Shown here: positions 25,688-34,394 of the stretch, piece by piece
How the letters are laid out: each line of letters opens with the position of its first letter
Position numbering within the stretch: position 1 is the first letter of the stretch
Source: Yoonia sp035117555
GTDB taxonomy: Bacteria; Pseudomonadota; Alphaproteobacteria; Rhodobacterales; Rhodobacteraceae
Direction: 5' to 3'
Assembly: GCF_035117555.1 (NCBI RefSeq)
Contig: NZ_JAYKPK010000002.1
Coordinates: 310,001 to 374,000 of the forward strand
Length of the DNA: 64,000 nt
The notes under the pieces: model-generated
Seen by the model: only the letters and a program-made list of their open reading frames with translations
Told to the model about the DNA's origin: nothing
Databases searched by the model: none
Position numbers and translations under genes: made by a program

Positions 25688-27108
25688 CCCGGTTTGATTA
25701 TTTCATCGTGCTCGCCGATATGCGCACCGGATCGAATTTTCTTGAATCAAACCTCAACGCGCTCGACGGCGTCACCTGCCATGGCGAGGCGTTCAACCCC
25801 GCTTTTGTCGGCTTTCCCAAGGTTGATCCTTTATTTGGCATCACATTGGAGGCGCGTGAAAAAGACCCCGCCAGCCTGATCACTGCGATCAAGACCGCCC
25901 CCGGTCTGGGTGGCTTCCGGTTCTTTCACGACCACGACAGCCGTGTGCTGGATATCTGCCTGCCCGATCCGCGCTGTGCCAAGGTGATCCTGACGCGCAA
26001 TCCGCTGGACGCCTATGTCAGTCTGAAAATCGCCCGCGCGACAGGCCAATGGAAACTGACCAACGCGACCCATGCCAAGACGCAGCAGATCACCTTTGAC
26101 GCGGATGAATTCGGGGTGCATCTGAAACAGACGCAGGATTTTCAACTGATGGTTCTGCGCCATCTGCAAACTACCGGACAATCGGCGTTCTACATCGGCT
26201 ATGATGATCTTCAGGATCTGGATGTGCTGAACGGCCTGGCGACGTTTCTGGGGTCATCCGCGCGGCTGGCCAATCTGGACAAAAAGCTGAAGAAACAGAA
26301 CCCCGAACCCATCACCAGCAAGGTCAGCAATCTGGACCAGATGGAAAATGCCTTGCGCGGGCTGGATCGTTTCGATCTGTCCCGGACCCCGAATTTTGAA
26401 CCGCGCAAGGGGCCGGGCGTCCCTGGCTTCGTGGCCGCAGCGAAGACTGGTCTGCTTTATATGCCGCTGCGGTCAGGGCCGGAGCAGGCAGTGGCCGATT
26501 GGTTCACTGCATTGGATGGGGCCGCACCGGTCGGTGATTTTTCGCAAAAGTCGCTGCGGCAATGGCAGATTGACCATCCGATCAACCGGCGCTTTACCGT
26601 GTTGCGCCATCCTGTGGCACGCGCCCATGCTGCGTTCTGCGACCGCATATTGACGAGCGGTCCGGGCAGCTTTCCCCGGCTGCGCGACTCGCTGCGCAAG
26701 GTGCATAAACTGCCGATTCCGGCGGTGCCGCCCGATCTTGATCAGCCATCCAGCTATGATGCAGCCGCACATCGCACCGCATTTCTGGCGTTTCTCGCCT
26801 TCCTGCGCAACAATCTGGCGGGTCAGACCAGCATCCGGGTCGATGCTGCCTGGGCCAGCCAGTTGACCCTGTTGCAAGGCATGGCGCAATTCGCCCTGCC
26901 GGATGCGGTGCTGCGCGAAGAGGATCTGGCGCGCGATCTGCCGGGTCTGGCCGCTCAAGTCGGCAGACAGACCTCACCAATGCCACAGGTCACGCCGCAT
27001 CGGCATCAGCCTTGGCTGACCGCGATTTATGATCCGATGATCGAGGCGGCAGCGTGCGACGCCTATGCGCGCGATTATGACAGTTTCGGGTTTTCCGACT
27101 GGCGTTAG
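25684..27108 (+). CDS. Two-domain sulfotransferase-like protein (NodH-like)
   Basis: 474 residues. The first half is a PAPS-type sulfotransferase: 5'-phosphosulfate loop LADMRTGSNFLES (~10) and 3'-phosphate motif ILTRNPLDAYVSLK (~101). The second half (~245-474) resembles another sulfotransferase fold, with LRHPVARAHAAF (~305) like a 3'-phosphate motif but no clear 5' loop (YMPLRSGPEQAV at ~259 stands in its place). It is coupled by ATGA to the GT14-like gene, which argues that its acceptor is the glycan made by these genes. Its end overlaps the ptsN stop on the other strand. Confidence 0.75.
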   Translation: MTRFDYFIVLADMRTGSNFLESNLNALDGVTCHGEAFNPAFVGFPKVDPLFGITLEAREKDPASLITAIKTAPGLGGFRFFHDHDSRVLDICLPDPRCAKVILTRNPLDAYVSLKIARATGQWKLTNATHAKTQQITFDADEFGVHLKQTQDFQLMVLRHLQTTGQSAFYIGYDDLQDLDVLNGLATFLGSSARLANLDKKLKKQNPEPITSKVSNLDQMENALRGLDRFDLSRTPNFEPRKGPGVPGFVAAAKTGLLYMPLRSGPEQAVADWFTALDGAAPVGDFSQKSLRQWQIDHPINRRFTVLRHPVARAHAAFCDRILTSGPGSFPRLRDSLRKVHKLPIPAVPPDLDQPSSYDAAAHRTAFLAFLAFLRNNLAGQTSIRVDAAWASQLTLLQGMAQFALPDAVLREEDLARDLPGLAAQVGRQTSPMPQVTPHRHQPWLTAIYDPMIEAAACDAYARDYDSFGFSDWR

Positions 27109-27569
27109 GCCGCTTGCGACGATTCCAGCGCGGTCAGGATGGTGAACAAGGTGACCGGGTCACTGTTCGCACGCAATTTGGCGCAGACTGCGGGGTTGCG
27201 GAAGGTCCGCGACACCAGCGCCAGCGCCTTGAGGTGTTCGACACCGGCACTTTCCGGGGCGATCAGCGCGAAAACCAGATCAACAGGTTGGCGGTCCACC
27301 GCATCGAAATTCAGCGGCTTTTCGAGGCGCAGGAAAATCCCCTTGACCCCATCCACGCCAGCAAGGCGCGCATGGGGCAGGGCAACGCCCATCCCGACCC
27401 CGGTCGGGCCAAGATTTTCGCGTTCGTTCAACGCCTCGATCACCGAGGATGGTTTCAGGCCATAACAGTTTTCGGCCATTTCACCGACATCGTGAAAAAG
27501 ACGCTTTTTGCTGGTGCAGGAGGCAATCGTCTTGACGGCGTCGGGCTGCAAGATCTGACTAAGCTGCAT
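27105..27569 (-). CDS. ptsN: PTS IIA-like nitrogen regulatory protein PtsN
   Basis: EIIA-Ntr protein of about 154 residues, phosphorylated in the PTS-Ntr relay and affecting carbon, nitrogen and potassium regulation. The phosphorylated His lies in VGMGVALPHARLAGV (~66), with NLGPTGVG just before it. ATG 27569 is preferred over ATG 27572 because of spacing to an upstream AAG-type ribosome site. It follows hpf by 27 bases, the usual proteobacterial order, although rpoN is missing upstream. Confidence 0.93.
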   Translation of the reverse strand: MQLSQILQPDAVKTIASCTSKKRLFHDVGEMAENCYGLKPSSVIEALNERENLGPTGVGMGVALPHARLAGVDGVKGIFLRLEKPLNFDAVDRQPVDLVFALIAPESAGVEHLKALALVSRTFRNPAVCAKLRANSDPVTLFTILTALESSQAA

Positions 27570-27596
27570 CATGCGTCTTTCTTCTACTTTCCCGGG

Positions 27597-28172
27597 TCAC
27601 CCCGCAGCGCGCGGGTCGATCCAACCGATGTTGCCGTCATCCCGGCGATACACGACATTCACGCCGCTGTGCTTTTCGTTCCTGAAAACCAAAACCGGCG
27701 CATTCGCGATTTCCATCTGCATCACGGCTTCGCCCACGGAAAGCGATGGGATTTTGGTTTCCATCTCGGCAATGATCATTGCGTTGACGGTATCCTGTTC
27801 CGCTTCTTCAGACTCGTCCTTCGGTTCGAGGATATAGGACCCGGCATCCGAAAGTTCAACCGGGTGTGATCGCCCGGCATGGTGGTCCTTCAGGCGGCGT
27901 TTGTAGCGGCGCAATTGCTTGTCCATCTTTTCGCCGCTGCTGTCAAAAGCGGCATAGATTTCAGTTGCCTTGCCCGTGGCCTGGGCGGTCAGACCGGTGG
28001 AGAGATGCACGACCGCTTCGCAGACAAATTCATGTGCGGATTTGGAAAAGACAATATACGCCTCGGTCGGGCGACCGGCGTATTTGCTCAGGATGGCATC
28101 CATTTCCGTGCGGACATGGGTTTGCAGGGCTTCACCAATATCGATCTGTTTACCGCTGATTTGATACCGCAT
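27597..28172 (-). CDS. hpf: Ribosome hibernation promoting factor, long form
   Basis: About 191 residues: an N-terminal HPF/YfiA domain (to ~105; MRYQISGKQIDIGEALQTHV) and a C-terminal dimerisation domain (~130-190, with GEAVMQMEIANAPVLVFRNE). The long form dimerises ribosomes into 100S particles in non-growing cells. An AGGAG site sits two bases before ATG 28175 and five before ATG 28172, so 28172 is preferred. It lies upstream of ptsN in the same transcript. Confidence 0.93.
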   Translation of the reverse strand: MRYQISGKQIDIGEALQTHVRTEMDAILSKYAGRPTEAYIVFSKSAHEFVCEAVVHLSTGLTAQATGKATEIYAAFDSSGEKMDKQLRRYKRRLKDHHAGRSHPVELSDAGSYILEPKDESEEAEQDTVNAMIIAEMETKIPSLSVGEAVMQMEIANAPVLVFRNEKHSGVNVVYRRDDGNIGWIDPRAAG

Positions 28173-28409
28173 CATTTCTCCTAGGGTCTGGGGGCTCTAT
28201 GTGGACCAGCAGCTGCGCCAGGGCCACAAAGGCCGCATCTTACAAGGTCAGTGAGATATGGCAGGTCATTGTATTCAATAAGATTTCCCCAGCAGGATGA
28301 CCGCTGTATCAGCATCTCTGCGGGGAGTGAACAATGGTCCGCCATGTCTTGAGTTGGCGACAAAACCGGGCAGGTTGTCAATGATCCTGTCATAAGACTG
28401 TCAAAAGAA
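28173..28409 (-). other. Gap between lptB and hpf where rpoN is often found
   Basis: About 237 bases with no gene on either strand. In many proteobacteria rpoN lies here. On the minus strand two TTGACA hexamers (28404-28399 and 28381-28376) start 23 bases apart and could be -35 elements for hpf, but I see no good -10 partner, so promoter placement is open. Confidence 0.4.
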
Positions 28410-29168
28410 TCAGTTCACGCGAAAGTTGTTGCCCAGATAAACCCGGCGGACATTTTCGTCCTTTATCACGTCCTGTGTCGTCCCGCTCATCAACACTTTG
28501 CCATCGTGTAAAATATAAGCCCGGTCGACGATTTGCAGCGTTTCCTGCACATTGTGATCCGTGATCAGCACGCCGATGCCACGGTTCTTCAGATCCGCGA
28601 CAAGGTGGCGGATTTCCGCCACAGCAATCGGGTCCACCCCGGCAAAAGGTTCGTCCAGCAGCACGTATTTCGGTCCGGCAGCAAGACAGCGGGCAATTTC
28701 AACCCGGCGTCTTTCGCCGCCCGACAGCGCCATGGCCGAGGCGCGACGCAGATGTTCGATGGAAAATTCCGCCAGCAGCGTTTCCAGCCGTTCGCGCCGG
28801 TGATGCCGGTCCTTTTCGGTGATTTCCAGAATCGACATGATATTGTCTTCGACATTCATGCCCCGAAAAATCGACATTTCTTGCGGAAGATAGCCGATGC
28901 CGAGCTGCGCGCGCCGATACATCGGCAAGGTTGTCACATCGCGCCCGTCGATAATGACCTTGCCGCCTTCGGGCGTAACCAGACCGGCGATGGCGTAAAA
29001 ACAGGTGGTCTTGCCTGACCCGTTCGGACCCAGCAGCGCCACAACCTCGCCTCGGCCCAAGCTGATGCTGACATCGCGGATCACCGGGCGTTTGCGATAG
29101 CTTTTGCGCAGGCTGATGATCTGCAGCCCGGCATCGCCTGCTTGAACGGTCAGATTGGGAGGCGTCAT
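28410..29168 (-). CDS. lptB: LPS export ABC transporter ATPase LptB
   Basis: Drives LPS extraction from the inner membrane with LptFG and LptC, 252 residues. Walker A is GPNGSGKTT (~49), the signature is LSGGERRRVEIARC (~148) and Walker B is VLLDEPFAGVDP (~170). YLPQEMSIFRGM (~96) is typical of LptB. Its ATG overlaps the lptA stop (ATGA). lptF and lptG are not in the window. Confidence 0.96.
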   Translation of the reverse strand: MTPPNLTVQAGDAGLQIISLRKSYRKRPVIRDVSISLGRGEVVALLGPNGSGKTTCFYAIAGLVTPEGGKVIIDGRDVTTLPMYRRAQLGIGYLPQEMSIFRGMNVEDNIMSILEITEKDRHHRRERLETLLAEFSIEHLRRASAMALSGGERRRVEIARCLAAGPKYVLLDEPFAGVDPIAVAEIRHLVADLKNRGIGVLITDHNVQETLQIVDRAYILHDGKVLMSGTTQDVIKDENVRRVYLGNNFRVN

Positions 29169-29653
29169 CAGTTTTCGCCCTGTTGCAGCACGGTGCGTAC
29201 GCGGCCTTGCATGGTCGCTGTACCGTCGGTGACATTAACCAACATGCTTTGCGCGGAAATCGCGCTATCGCCTTGGGTCAGCAGCACATCGCCATCCAAT
29301 CTCAGCATCCCTGTCGCGACATTGTAATCGGCAGTCTCTGCCTCTGCCGCATCGGCGGCGGTCACGATTGTTACCCCGCCCGTTGCGACCAGCCGGTCAA
29401 TCTGGCTGGTGTCAGCGCCATAAACCACTTCGACCCGCGGGGCCGACAGGCGCATGTCGCCCTGGCTGATCACAACCTCGCCTTCAAAGACGGCAGTGCC
29501 ATTGTCCTGATCAACCGACAGCGCGTCTGCCGTCACTTCTATGGCAGCATCTGTATCAACGGCCATGCCGCCAAGATTCACATTGGTCTGCGCGCTGGTT
29601 GTCGTAGCAAGCGCAACAAAAAAGGCTGTGCAAATGGCGATTGATCGGAACAT
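29168..29653 (-). CDS. lptA: Periplasmic LPS bridge protein LptA
   Basis: 161 residues with a signal peptide (MFRSIAICTAFFVALATTTS, cut near AQT) and an OstA-type beta-jelly-roll: ITADALSVDQ-like start (~41), AVFEGEVVISQGDMRLSA (~54) and LRLDGDVLLTQGDSAISA (~116). It carries LPS across the periplasm between LptC and LptD. It lies between lptC and lptB, 28 bases from lptC. Confidence 0.92.
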   Translation of the reverse strand: MFRSIAICTAFFVALATTTSAQTNVNLGGMAVDTDAAIEVTADALSVDQDNGTAVFEGEVVISQGDMRLSAPRVEVVYGADTSQIDRLVATGGVTIVTAADAAEAETADYNVATGMLRLDGDVLLTQGDSAISAQSMLVNVTDGTATMQGRVRTVLQQGEN

Positions 29654-29681
29654 CTTGCGGCAATCCTTTGTGGCGACCCGG

Positions 29682-30281
29682 TTAATCTTGTGGTTGGTAT
29701 ATCAGCCGGACGCCCCCGGTGAACAGCATCTGTTGACCTCTATTGCTGCCATCTGCCCGAAATGTCACCTGCCCGGCGGTCAGATTCCCCATTGGTGCGC
29801 GGATTTCCACAAATCCGTCCGACATCGCCGTGCCATTATCGATCATGACCGTCATCGCACTGGTTTCCATGACATATCCGGTCGATGTATTGAGCCGCAC
29901 AAGACCGGTAAACCGCGCGCTGCGCACCCGTCCGTCAAGCTCGCCTGTCACGCCTGTCATCTCCAGCCTGCTGCCGTCTGGATTATCCATGCGGACCCGC
30001 AAATCGGTGACGCTGGCCGCGTCTGGCCGTTCTTCTGCCGGCCGCGCGCTGCGGGCAGAGACGACCACCACAGCCCCGGTGTCGGTGATGCCCGAAAATT
30101 CCGGTGCTGTCATCTGTTGGTCACGCGCGAGATCTGCAACCTGCGCCATGGGGATATCGGTGGCATCTGACGGGTTGCGCGCAAATAAGAACAGCGTCGA
30201 TAGCAGCGCGATAGCGCAAAGCGGCAGCAGGATCTTGGCCCAGCCCACCCATTGCGAATAAAGATTGTCAGCGCCGAACAT
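29682..30281 (-). CDS. lptC: LPS export protein LptC
   Basis: 199 residues, one N-terminal membrane anchor (WAKILLPLCAIALLSTLFLFA, ~14-34) and a periplasmic beta-jelly-roll with repeated strands (ARFTGLVRLNTSTGYVMET at ~124). It passes LPS from LptBFG to LptA. It is only two bases downstream of kdsD and upstream of lptA, so Kdo precursor synthesis and LPS transport share a transcript. Confidence 0.88.
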   Translation of the reverse strand: MFGADNLYSQWVGWAKILLPLCAIALLSTLFLFARNPSDATDIPMAQVADLARDQQMTAPEFSGITDTGAVVVVSARSARPAEERPDAASVTDLRVRMDNPDGSRLEMTGVTGELDGRVRSARFTGLVRLNTSTGYVMETSAMTVMIDNGTAMSDGFVEIRAPMGNLTAGQVTFRADGSNRGQQMLFTGGVRLIYQPQD

Positions 30282-30283
30282 GG

Positions 30284-31252
30284 CTAGACGATACCGGCGC
30301 GCAGGCAGTCGTGGATATGCAAAATGCCGGTGACCTGCCCCGGATTGGCAGGGTCTAGCGCAAACAGACAGGTAATCTTGCGGGTATTCATGACAGCGAC
30401 AGCCTCTTCTGCCAGCGCATGGGGTGAGATCGTTGTGGGGTGCGGTGTCATCACCTCGCCCGCTGTGTGATCCAGCAACCCCTGCATGTGGCGGCGCAAA
30501 TCGCCATCGGTGACGATCCCTGCCAAAGCATTATTGTGGTCAAGGACCGCTGCAACGCCAAAGCCCTTTTGGCTGATGATCAACAGCACATCCGACATCG
30601 GCGTGTCCAGATGCACGATCGGGATAGCGTCCCCGCGGTGCATGAGATCGGCGACCTTTGACAGGCGCGCGCCCAGCTTGCCACCGGGGTGAAAGTCGCG
30701 GAAGTTTTCGGGTGTAAAGGCGCGGTGTTCCATCAGCGCGATGGCCAGCGCATCACCCAAGGCCAAGGTCATCGTGGTCGAAACGGTCGGAACAACGCCG
30801 GTGCCACAAGCCTCGCCCAGTTGTGGCAGGATGATGCCGACATCGGCCTGCTGGATCAGCGTGCTGTCGGCGCGGCTGGCCACCCCGATCATCGGAATGG
30901 CAAAACGTCGGGTATAGGCAACGAGATCGGCCAGTTCCGGGGTTTCGCCGGAGTTGGACAGGACCAGCACCGCATCGCCACGCCGCATCATCCCCAGATC
31001 GCCATGGCTGGCCTCTGCCGGATGAACAAAATGCGCCGGCGTGCCGGTGCTGGCAAAGGTGGCGGCGATCTTACGCGCGATATGGCCGGATTTGCCCATG
31101 CCGGAAACGATCACCCGGCCCTTGGCCGCCAGTAACAGTTCGACCGCATCGGCAAAGCTTTGATCCAGCGTTTGTGCAAGTTGCTGTAACGCCGCGGCCT
31201 CTTGTCCGATGACGCGGCGGGCGATGGCAAGGAAGGGGACAGGATCAGCCAT
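30284..31252 (-). CDS. kdsD: Arabinose-5-phosphate isomerase (KdsD/KpsF)
   Basis: First step to Kdo: ribulose-5-phosphate to arabinose-5-phosphate. 322 residues with an SIS sugar-isomerase domain (VIVSGMGKSGHIARKI ~47, ALVLSNSGETPE-like VLVLSNSGETPELA ~95) and two CBS domains (~205-320). ATG 31252 overlaps the stop of the ribonuclease D-like gene (TGATG); a TTG one codon earlier is less likely. Confidence 0.94.
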   Translation of the reverse strand: MADPVPFLAIARRVIGQEAAALQQLAQTLDQSFADAVELLLAAKGRVIVSGMGKSGHIARKIAATFASTGTPAHFVHPAEASHGDLGMMRRGDAVLVLSNSGETPELADLVAYTRRFAIPMIGVASRADSTLIQQADVGIILPQLGEACGTGVVPTVSTTMTLALGDALAIALMEHRAFTPENFRDFHPGGKLGARLSKVADLMHRGDAIPIVHLDTPMSDVLLIISQKGFGVAAVLDHNNALAGIVTDGDLRRHMQGLLDHTAGEVMTPHPTTISPHALAEEAVAVMNTRKITCLFALDPANPGQVTGILHIHDCLRAGIV

Positions 31253-31863
31253 CAATGCGCAAAAATATCATTATCGGGCCAACCGTTAAGGTCCAGCGCC
31301 GCCCGTGTGGGCAGAAAGTCAAAGCAGCGTTGTGCCAATTCTGTCCTATCCTCGCGCGCCAGAAGCACATCAAACGCTGATTTCAGCTGGTGCAGATACA
31401 GGACATCCGAGGCGGCATAATCCAGCTGTGCCTTACTCAGTTTCGGCGCGCCCCAATCGCTTTGCTGCTGGTGTTTGGAGATATCGACGCCCAGCATATC
31501 CTGCACCAACACCTTCAGCCCATGCCGGTCAGTATAGGTCCGCACGAGCTTTGAGACGATTTTAGTACAATAGACCGGCCTGGTGACAACCCCAAAGGCG
31601 TTCAGCAAAGCGGCAATATCGAACCGGCCAAAGTGGAACAATTTAAGCACATCGGGATCGGTCAACATCGCGCAGAGGTTCGGCGCACCTGCCTGACCTT
31701 TGCTGACCTGCACCAGATGGCAATCACCATCGCCGCCTGACATCTGGATCAGGCACAGCCGGTCCCGGTGCGGGTTCAGGCCCATGGTCTCACAATCGAT
31801 CGCGACGATTGGCCCAAGGTCCAGCCCATCGGGCAGGTCGTTGTGATACAGATGATTGGCCAT
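31252..31863 (-). CDS. Ribonuclease D-like 3'-5' exonuclease, short form
   Basis: 203 residues, only the DEDD exonuclease domain: IAIDCETMGLNPHRDRL (~21, with D and E), FHFGRFDIAALL (~77, with D) and YAASDVLYLHQL (~149, with Y and D). The HRDC domains of full RNase D are absent, as is common for this alphaproteobacterial form. It probably trims structured RNA 3' ends. It heads the kdsD-lptCAB transcript. Confidence 0.88.
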   Translation of the reverse strand: MANHLYHNDLPDGLDLGPIVAIDCETMGLNPHRDRLCLIQMSGGDGDCHLVQVSKGQAGAPNLCAMLTDPDVLKLFHFGRFDIAALLNAFGVVTRPVYCTKIVSKLVRTYTDRHGLKVLVQDMLGVDISKHQQQSDWGAPKLSKAQLDYAASDVLYLHQLKSAFDVLLAREDRTELAQRCFDFLPTRAALDLNGWPDNDIFAH

Positions 31864-31918
31864 TTACAGTCCTATCGGATCATTTCACCTCTTCAGATAC
31901 GGGTTACCATTGCGATGC

Positions 31919-33637
31919 TCAAGCCTGCTTGACCAAAGGCAGCGGCGCACCTCCCATCGTCACCGGGCGATTGGCATGACGTCGCAGCCATATTTCAAAT
32001 TCATTGGGGGGCATCGGGCGGGCAAACCCATAGCCTTGGCCGATGATGCAGCCTCTGTCGGACAGGTGCTGTGCCTGACCTTTTTCTTCAATGCCTTCGG
32101 CAATAACGTGCAGGCCAAGTTCGGCGGCCAGCGCAAGGATGGCACGGACCACACTGTCGGCACCGTGGTCGGGTAAAGGGGCCACCAGCGATCGGTCAAG
32201 TTTGATACCTGACAGCGGCAATTGTGTCAGCCTGCACAACGACGCATAGCCTGTGCCAAAATCATCCAGTTCCAGCGCAATGCCACATTCGGCCAGCGTA
32301 TCGATATTGATCGCGGTCATGTCATCGGCACCGGCGATCAATGTCGTTTCAAGAACCTCAATAATCACCTGATCCGCCGCAAGCCCCGACCGGCGCAGCC
32401 CCAGCAGAAATCGTTCGATCAGATGCGGGTCCGCTATCGTGTCAGGTGCGGCATTGAGCGAAATAAGCGGATGCCAGATTTGCGAGCGTTGCCATCCCTT
32501 TGCGTAGGTCATTGCGGATGACCAGATCGCATGATCCATCTCGATCATCATGCCGGCGCGTTCCGCCACAGGCAGAAATCTGTCAGGGGTCAGCAAACCG
32601 CGGGTCGGATGGCGCCATCTGGCCAGCACTTCAACTCCGTGCAGGGCGCCGTCGGTCAGCCGCACCTGTGGCTGAAACCATGGTTCCAATTCACCGTTGC
32701 GGATCGCCGCAGGCAGATCCAGTTGCAGCCGCTGCAATTGGCCTGCGTTTTCGCGCAAGGCGGGGGTAAAGTGTCGGGCTCTGTTGCCCCCATCGGTTTT
32801 TGCGACCTGCATGGCCATGGCTGCGTCCGCCAGAATGGCCAAAGGATCGCTTTGGTCATTGTCGAGCACGAGATAACCGATACTGGCCGTGACTTTCATA
32901 TCTCTGCCCAGCACGCTGATCCCGCCGGACAGAGACGATTTCACCCGCTGTACGATATCTGCGGGTGGTTCATCGGTCAGCATTGCAAATTCGTCGCCAT
33001 CGATCCGGGCAACAATCTGGCCCTCATCGACGCAGGCGCTCAGGGCCCGGCTAACCGCCACCAGCACATGATCGCCCAGTTCATGCCCGGCGGAATCGTT
33101 GATCGATTTGAATCCGTCCAGGCCGATGAACAGCAAGCACTGGCCGGTCAGTTTTCTCTGTGCCACCTGATCTCTCATCAAGCTTACCAGATGCCGGCGG
33201 TTTGGTAGCCCGGTTAGAGCATCATGGTTCGACAGATGGGAAAGCTGCTTGCTCAAATGTTCCAGTTCTTGCTTTGCATCCAGCAGGCTGGTCGCCTGAT
33301 TGCGCAAGGCCTGCATCTGCCTTCGCAAGCCAAGATGGGTGGGCAGAAAAATCATTGCCGCCTGAACCAGCAGGACCAGACCCGCAATCAGCAGATCCGC
33401 CCATTGCAGTTTGCGTAGAAAGGCAATGTCCTCGGCGCTATGCGCCGCGCTGCTGCTGGCGATGATTTGCTGGTTGATCGCATGCATCGCGACAAACAGG
33501 GCAAGTACGAAAGCCAACACGGCGACATGGAAAAGCCAAAGCCTGTCGGGGTTGATCCGGCTCAGACTCGCCTTTACGCGCCATGAAATCTGTCGAAGAA
33601 GCAACATGCAGCGATTCTCACAATTCATCTGCATCAC
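31919..33637 (-). CDS. Membrane GGDEF-EAL protein (cyclic-di-GMP turnover)
   Basis: 572 residues. Two membrane segments (LWLFHVAVLAFVLALFVAMH ~33 and LLIAGLVLLVQAAMIFL ~76) enclose a small periplasmic loop. A GGDEF domain follows, with DALTGLPNRRHL (~139) and signature RIDGDEF (~216), then an EAL domain with EVLARW in place of EALxRW (~318) and LDDFGTGYASLCRL (~460). Both active-site motifs look usable, so it could make, degrade or only sense cyclic-di-GMP. An internal ATG at 33607 is an alternative start. It stands alone between other genes. Confidence 0.92.
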   Translation of the reverse strand: MMQMNCENRCMLLLRQISWRVKASLSRINPDRLWLFHVAVLAFVLALFVAMHAINQQIIASSSAAHSAEDIAFLRKLQWADLLIAGLVLLVQAAMIFLPTHLGLRRQMQALRNQATSLLDAKQELEHLSKQLSHLSNHDALTGLPNRRHLVSLMRDQVAQRKLTGQCLLFIGLDGFKSINDSAGHELGDHVLVAVSRALSACVDEGQIVARIDGDEFAMLTDEPPADIVQRVKSSLSGGISVLGRDMKVTASIGYLVLDNDQSDPLAILADAAMAMQVAKTDGGNRARHFTPALRENAGQLQRLQLDLPAAIRNGELEPWFQPQVRLTDGALHGVEVLARWRHPTRGLLTPDRFLPVAERAGMMIEMDHAIWSSAMTYAKGWQRSQIWHPLISLNAAPDTIADPHLIERFLLGLRRSGLAADQVIIEVLETTLIAGADDMTAINIDTLAECGIALELDDFGTGYASLCRLTQLPLSGIKLDRSLVAPLPDHGADSVVRAILALAAELGLHVIAEGIEEKGQAQHLSDRGCIIGQGYGFARPMPPNEFEIWLRRHANRPVTMGGAPLPLVKQA

Positions 33638-33688
33638 ACTGCACGCGATAGATTAAGACAGCGTTTAGCGCGTTGGCTGGTCGTCAAA

Positions 33689-34288
33689 TCACATCGCTTG
33701 CATCAGGTCCCCGCATCTGCGGGTGAATTCATCGCGCACCTGCTTTGGCGCGCGCAGCCGGATGGGCAACGTCTCGAGCAGGGCAGTGTCTTGTTTGCCG
33801 AAAAACCTGTCGGCTTCTGGCCGGGTGAAACCAGCGATCTGCACCGCCTCCAGCCAGGCAGATAGTTTATCGGCCTTTTTGATCTGACGCTTGATCTGAA
33901 CCGGCAATTGCGCAGGCAGCCCGAACCGCAGATGGATCGCTGCCGTCAATCGGTCATCCAACGCGCCATAGCTGGGGCCGATTGCAGATTTGACCGGGCT
34001 GATCATGTCGCCGATCACATATTCGGGCGCGTCATGCAGCAAAGCGGCCAGATGCCATTTCACCGGTGCTTTGGGATTCTGGCGGATGAAAATATCAGTC
34101 ACCAACAGCGAATGTTCCGCGACGGAATAGGCAAAATCGCCCTTGGTCTGCCCGTTCCATCGCGCGACAAAGGCCAAACCATGCGCGATATCGCTGATTT
34201 CGATATCCATCGGCGTGGGGTCAAGCAGGTCAAGCCTGCGGCCCGACAACATTCGCTGCCATGCTCTTGGTTGCTTCATTGCCAACAC
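33689..34288 (-). CDS. HD-domain phosphohydrolase (YfbR-like 5'-nucleotidase)
   Basis: 199 residues with HD-superfamily metal residues: VAEHSLLVTDIF (~57), LLHDAPEYVIGDMISPVK (~83) and a later Asp in QIKKADKLSAWLEA (~140). This matches YfbR/YedK-type nucleotidases that dephosphorylate deoxynucleoside monophosphates. ATG 34279 (MKQPRAW) is an alternative start. It is divergent from ahcY, with 106 bases between. Confidence 0.8.
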   Translation of the reverse strand: MLAMKQPRAWQRMLSGRRLDLLDPTPMDIEISDIAHGLAFVARWNGQTKGDFAYSVAEHSLLVTDIFIRQNPKAPVKWHLAALLHDAPEYVIGDMISPVKSAIGPSYGALDDRLTAAIHLRFGLPAQLPVQIKRQIKKADKLSAWLEAVQIAGFTRPEADRFFGKQDTALLETLPIRLRAPKQVRDEFTRRCGDLMQAM

Positions 34289-34394
34289 GCCTTAACTGTT
34301 TGTTCAGTGTTCTGCATAATACGTGGCTTTGGATTGTGGCAAGCCGGTCGCGATGGTAAGGAACGCCAACCTGTTTTAGATAGAGAGAACCTGC

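Noticed and set aside
34289..34394. Possible SAM or SAH riboswitch in the ahcY leader
   Set aside because: None of the conserved boxes of these riboswitches could be read in the 106-base leader.
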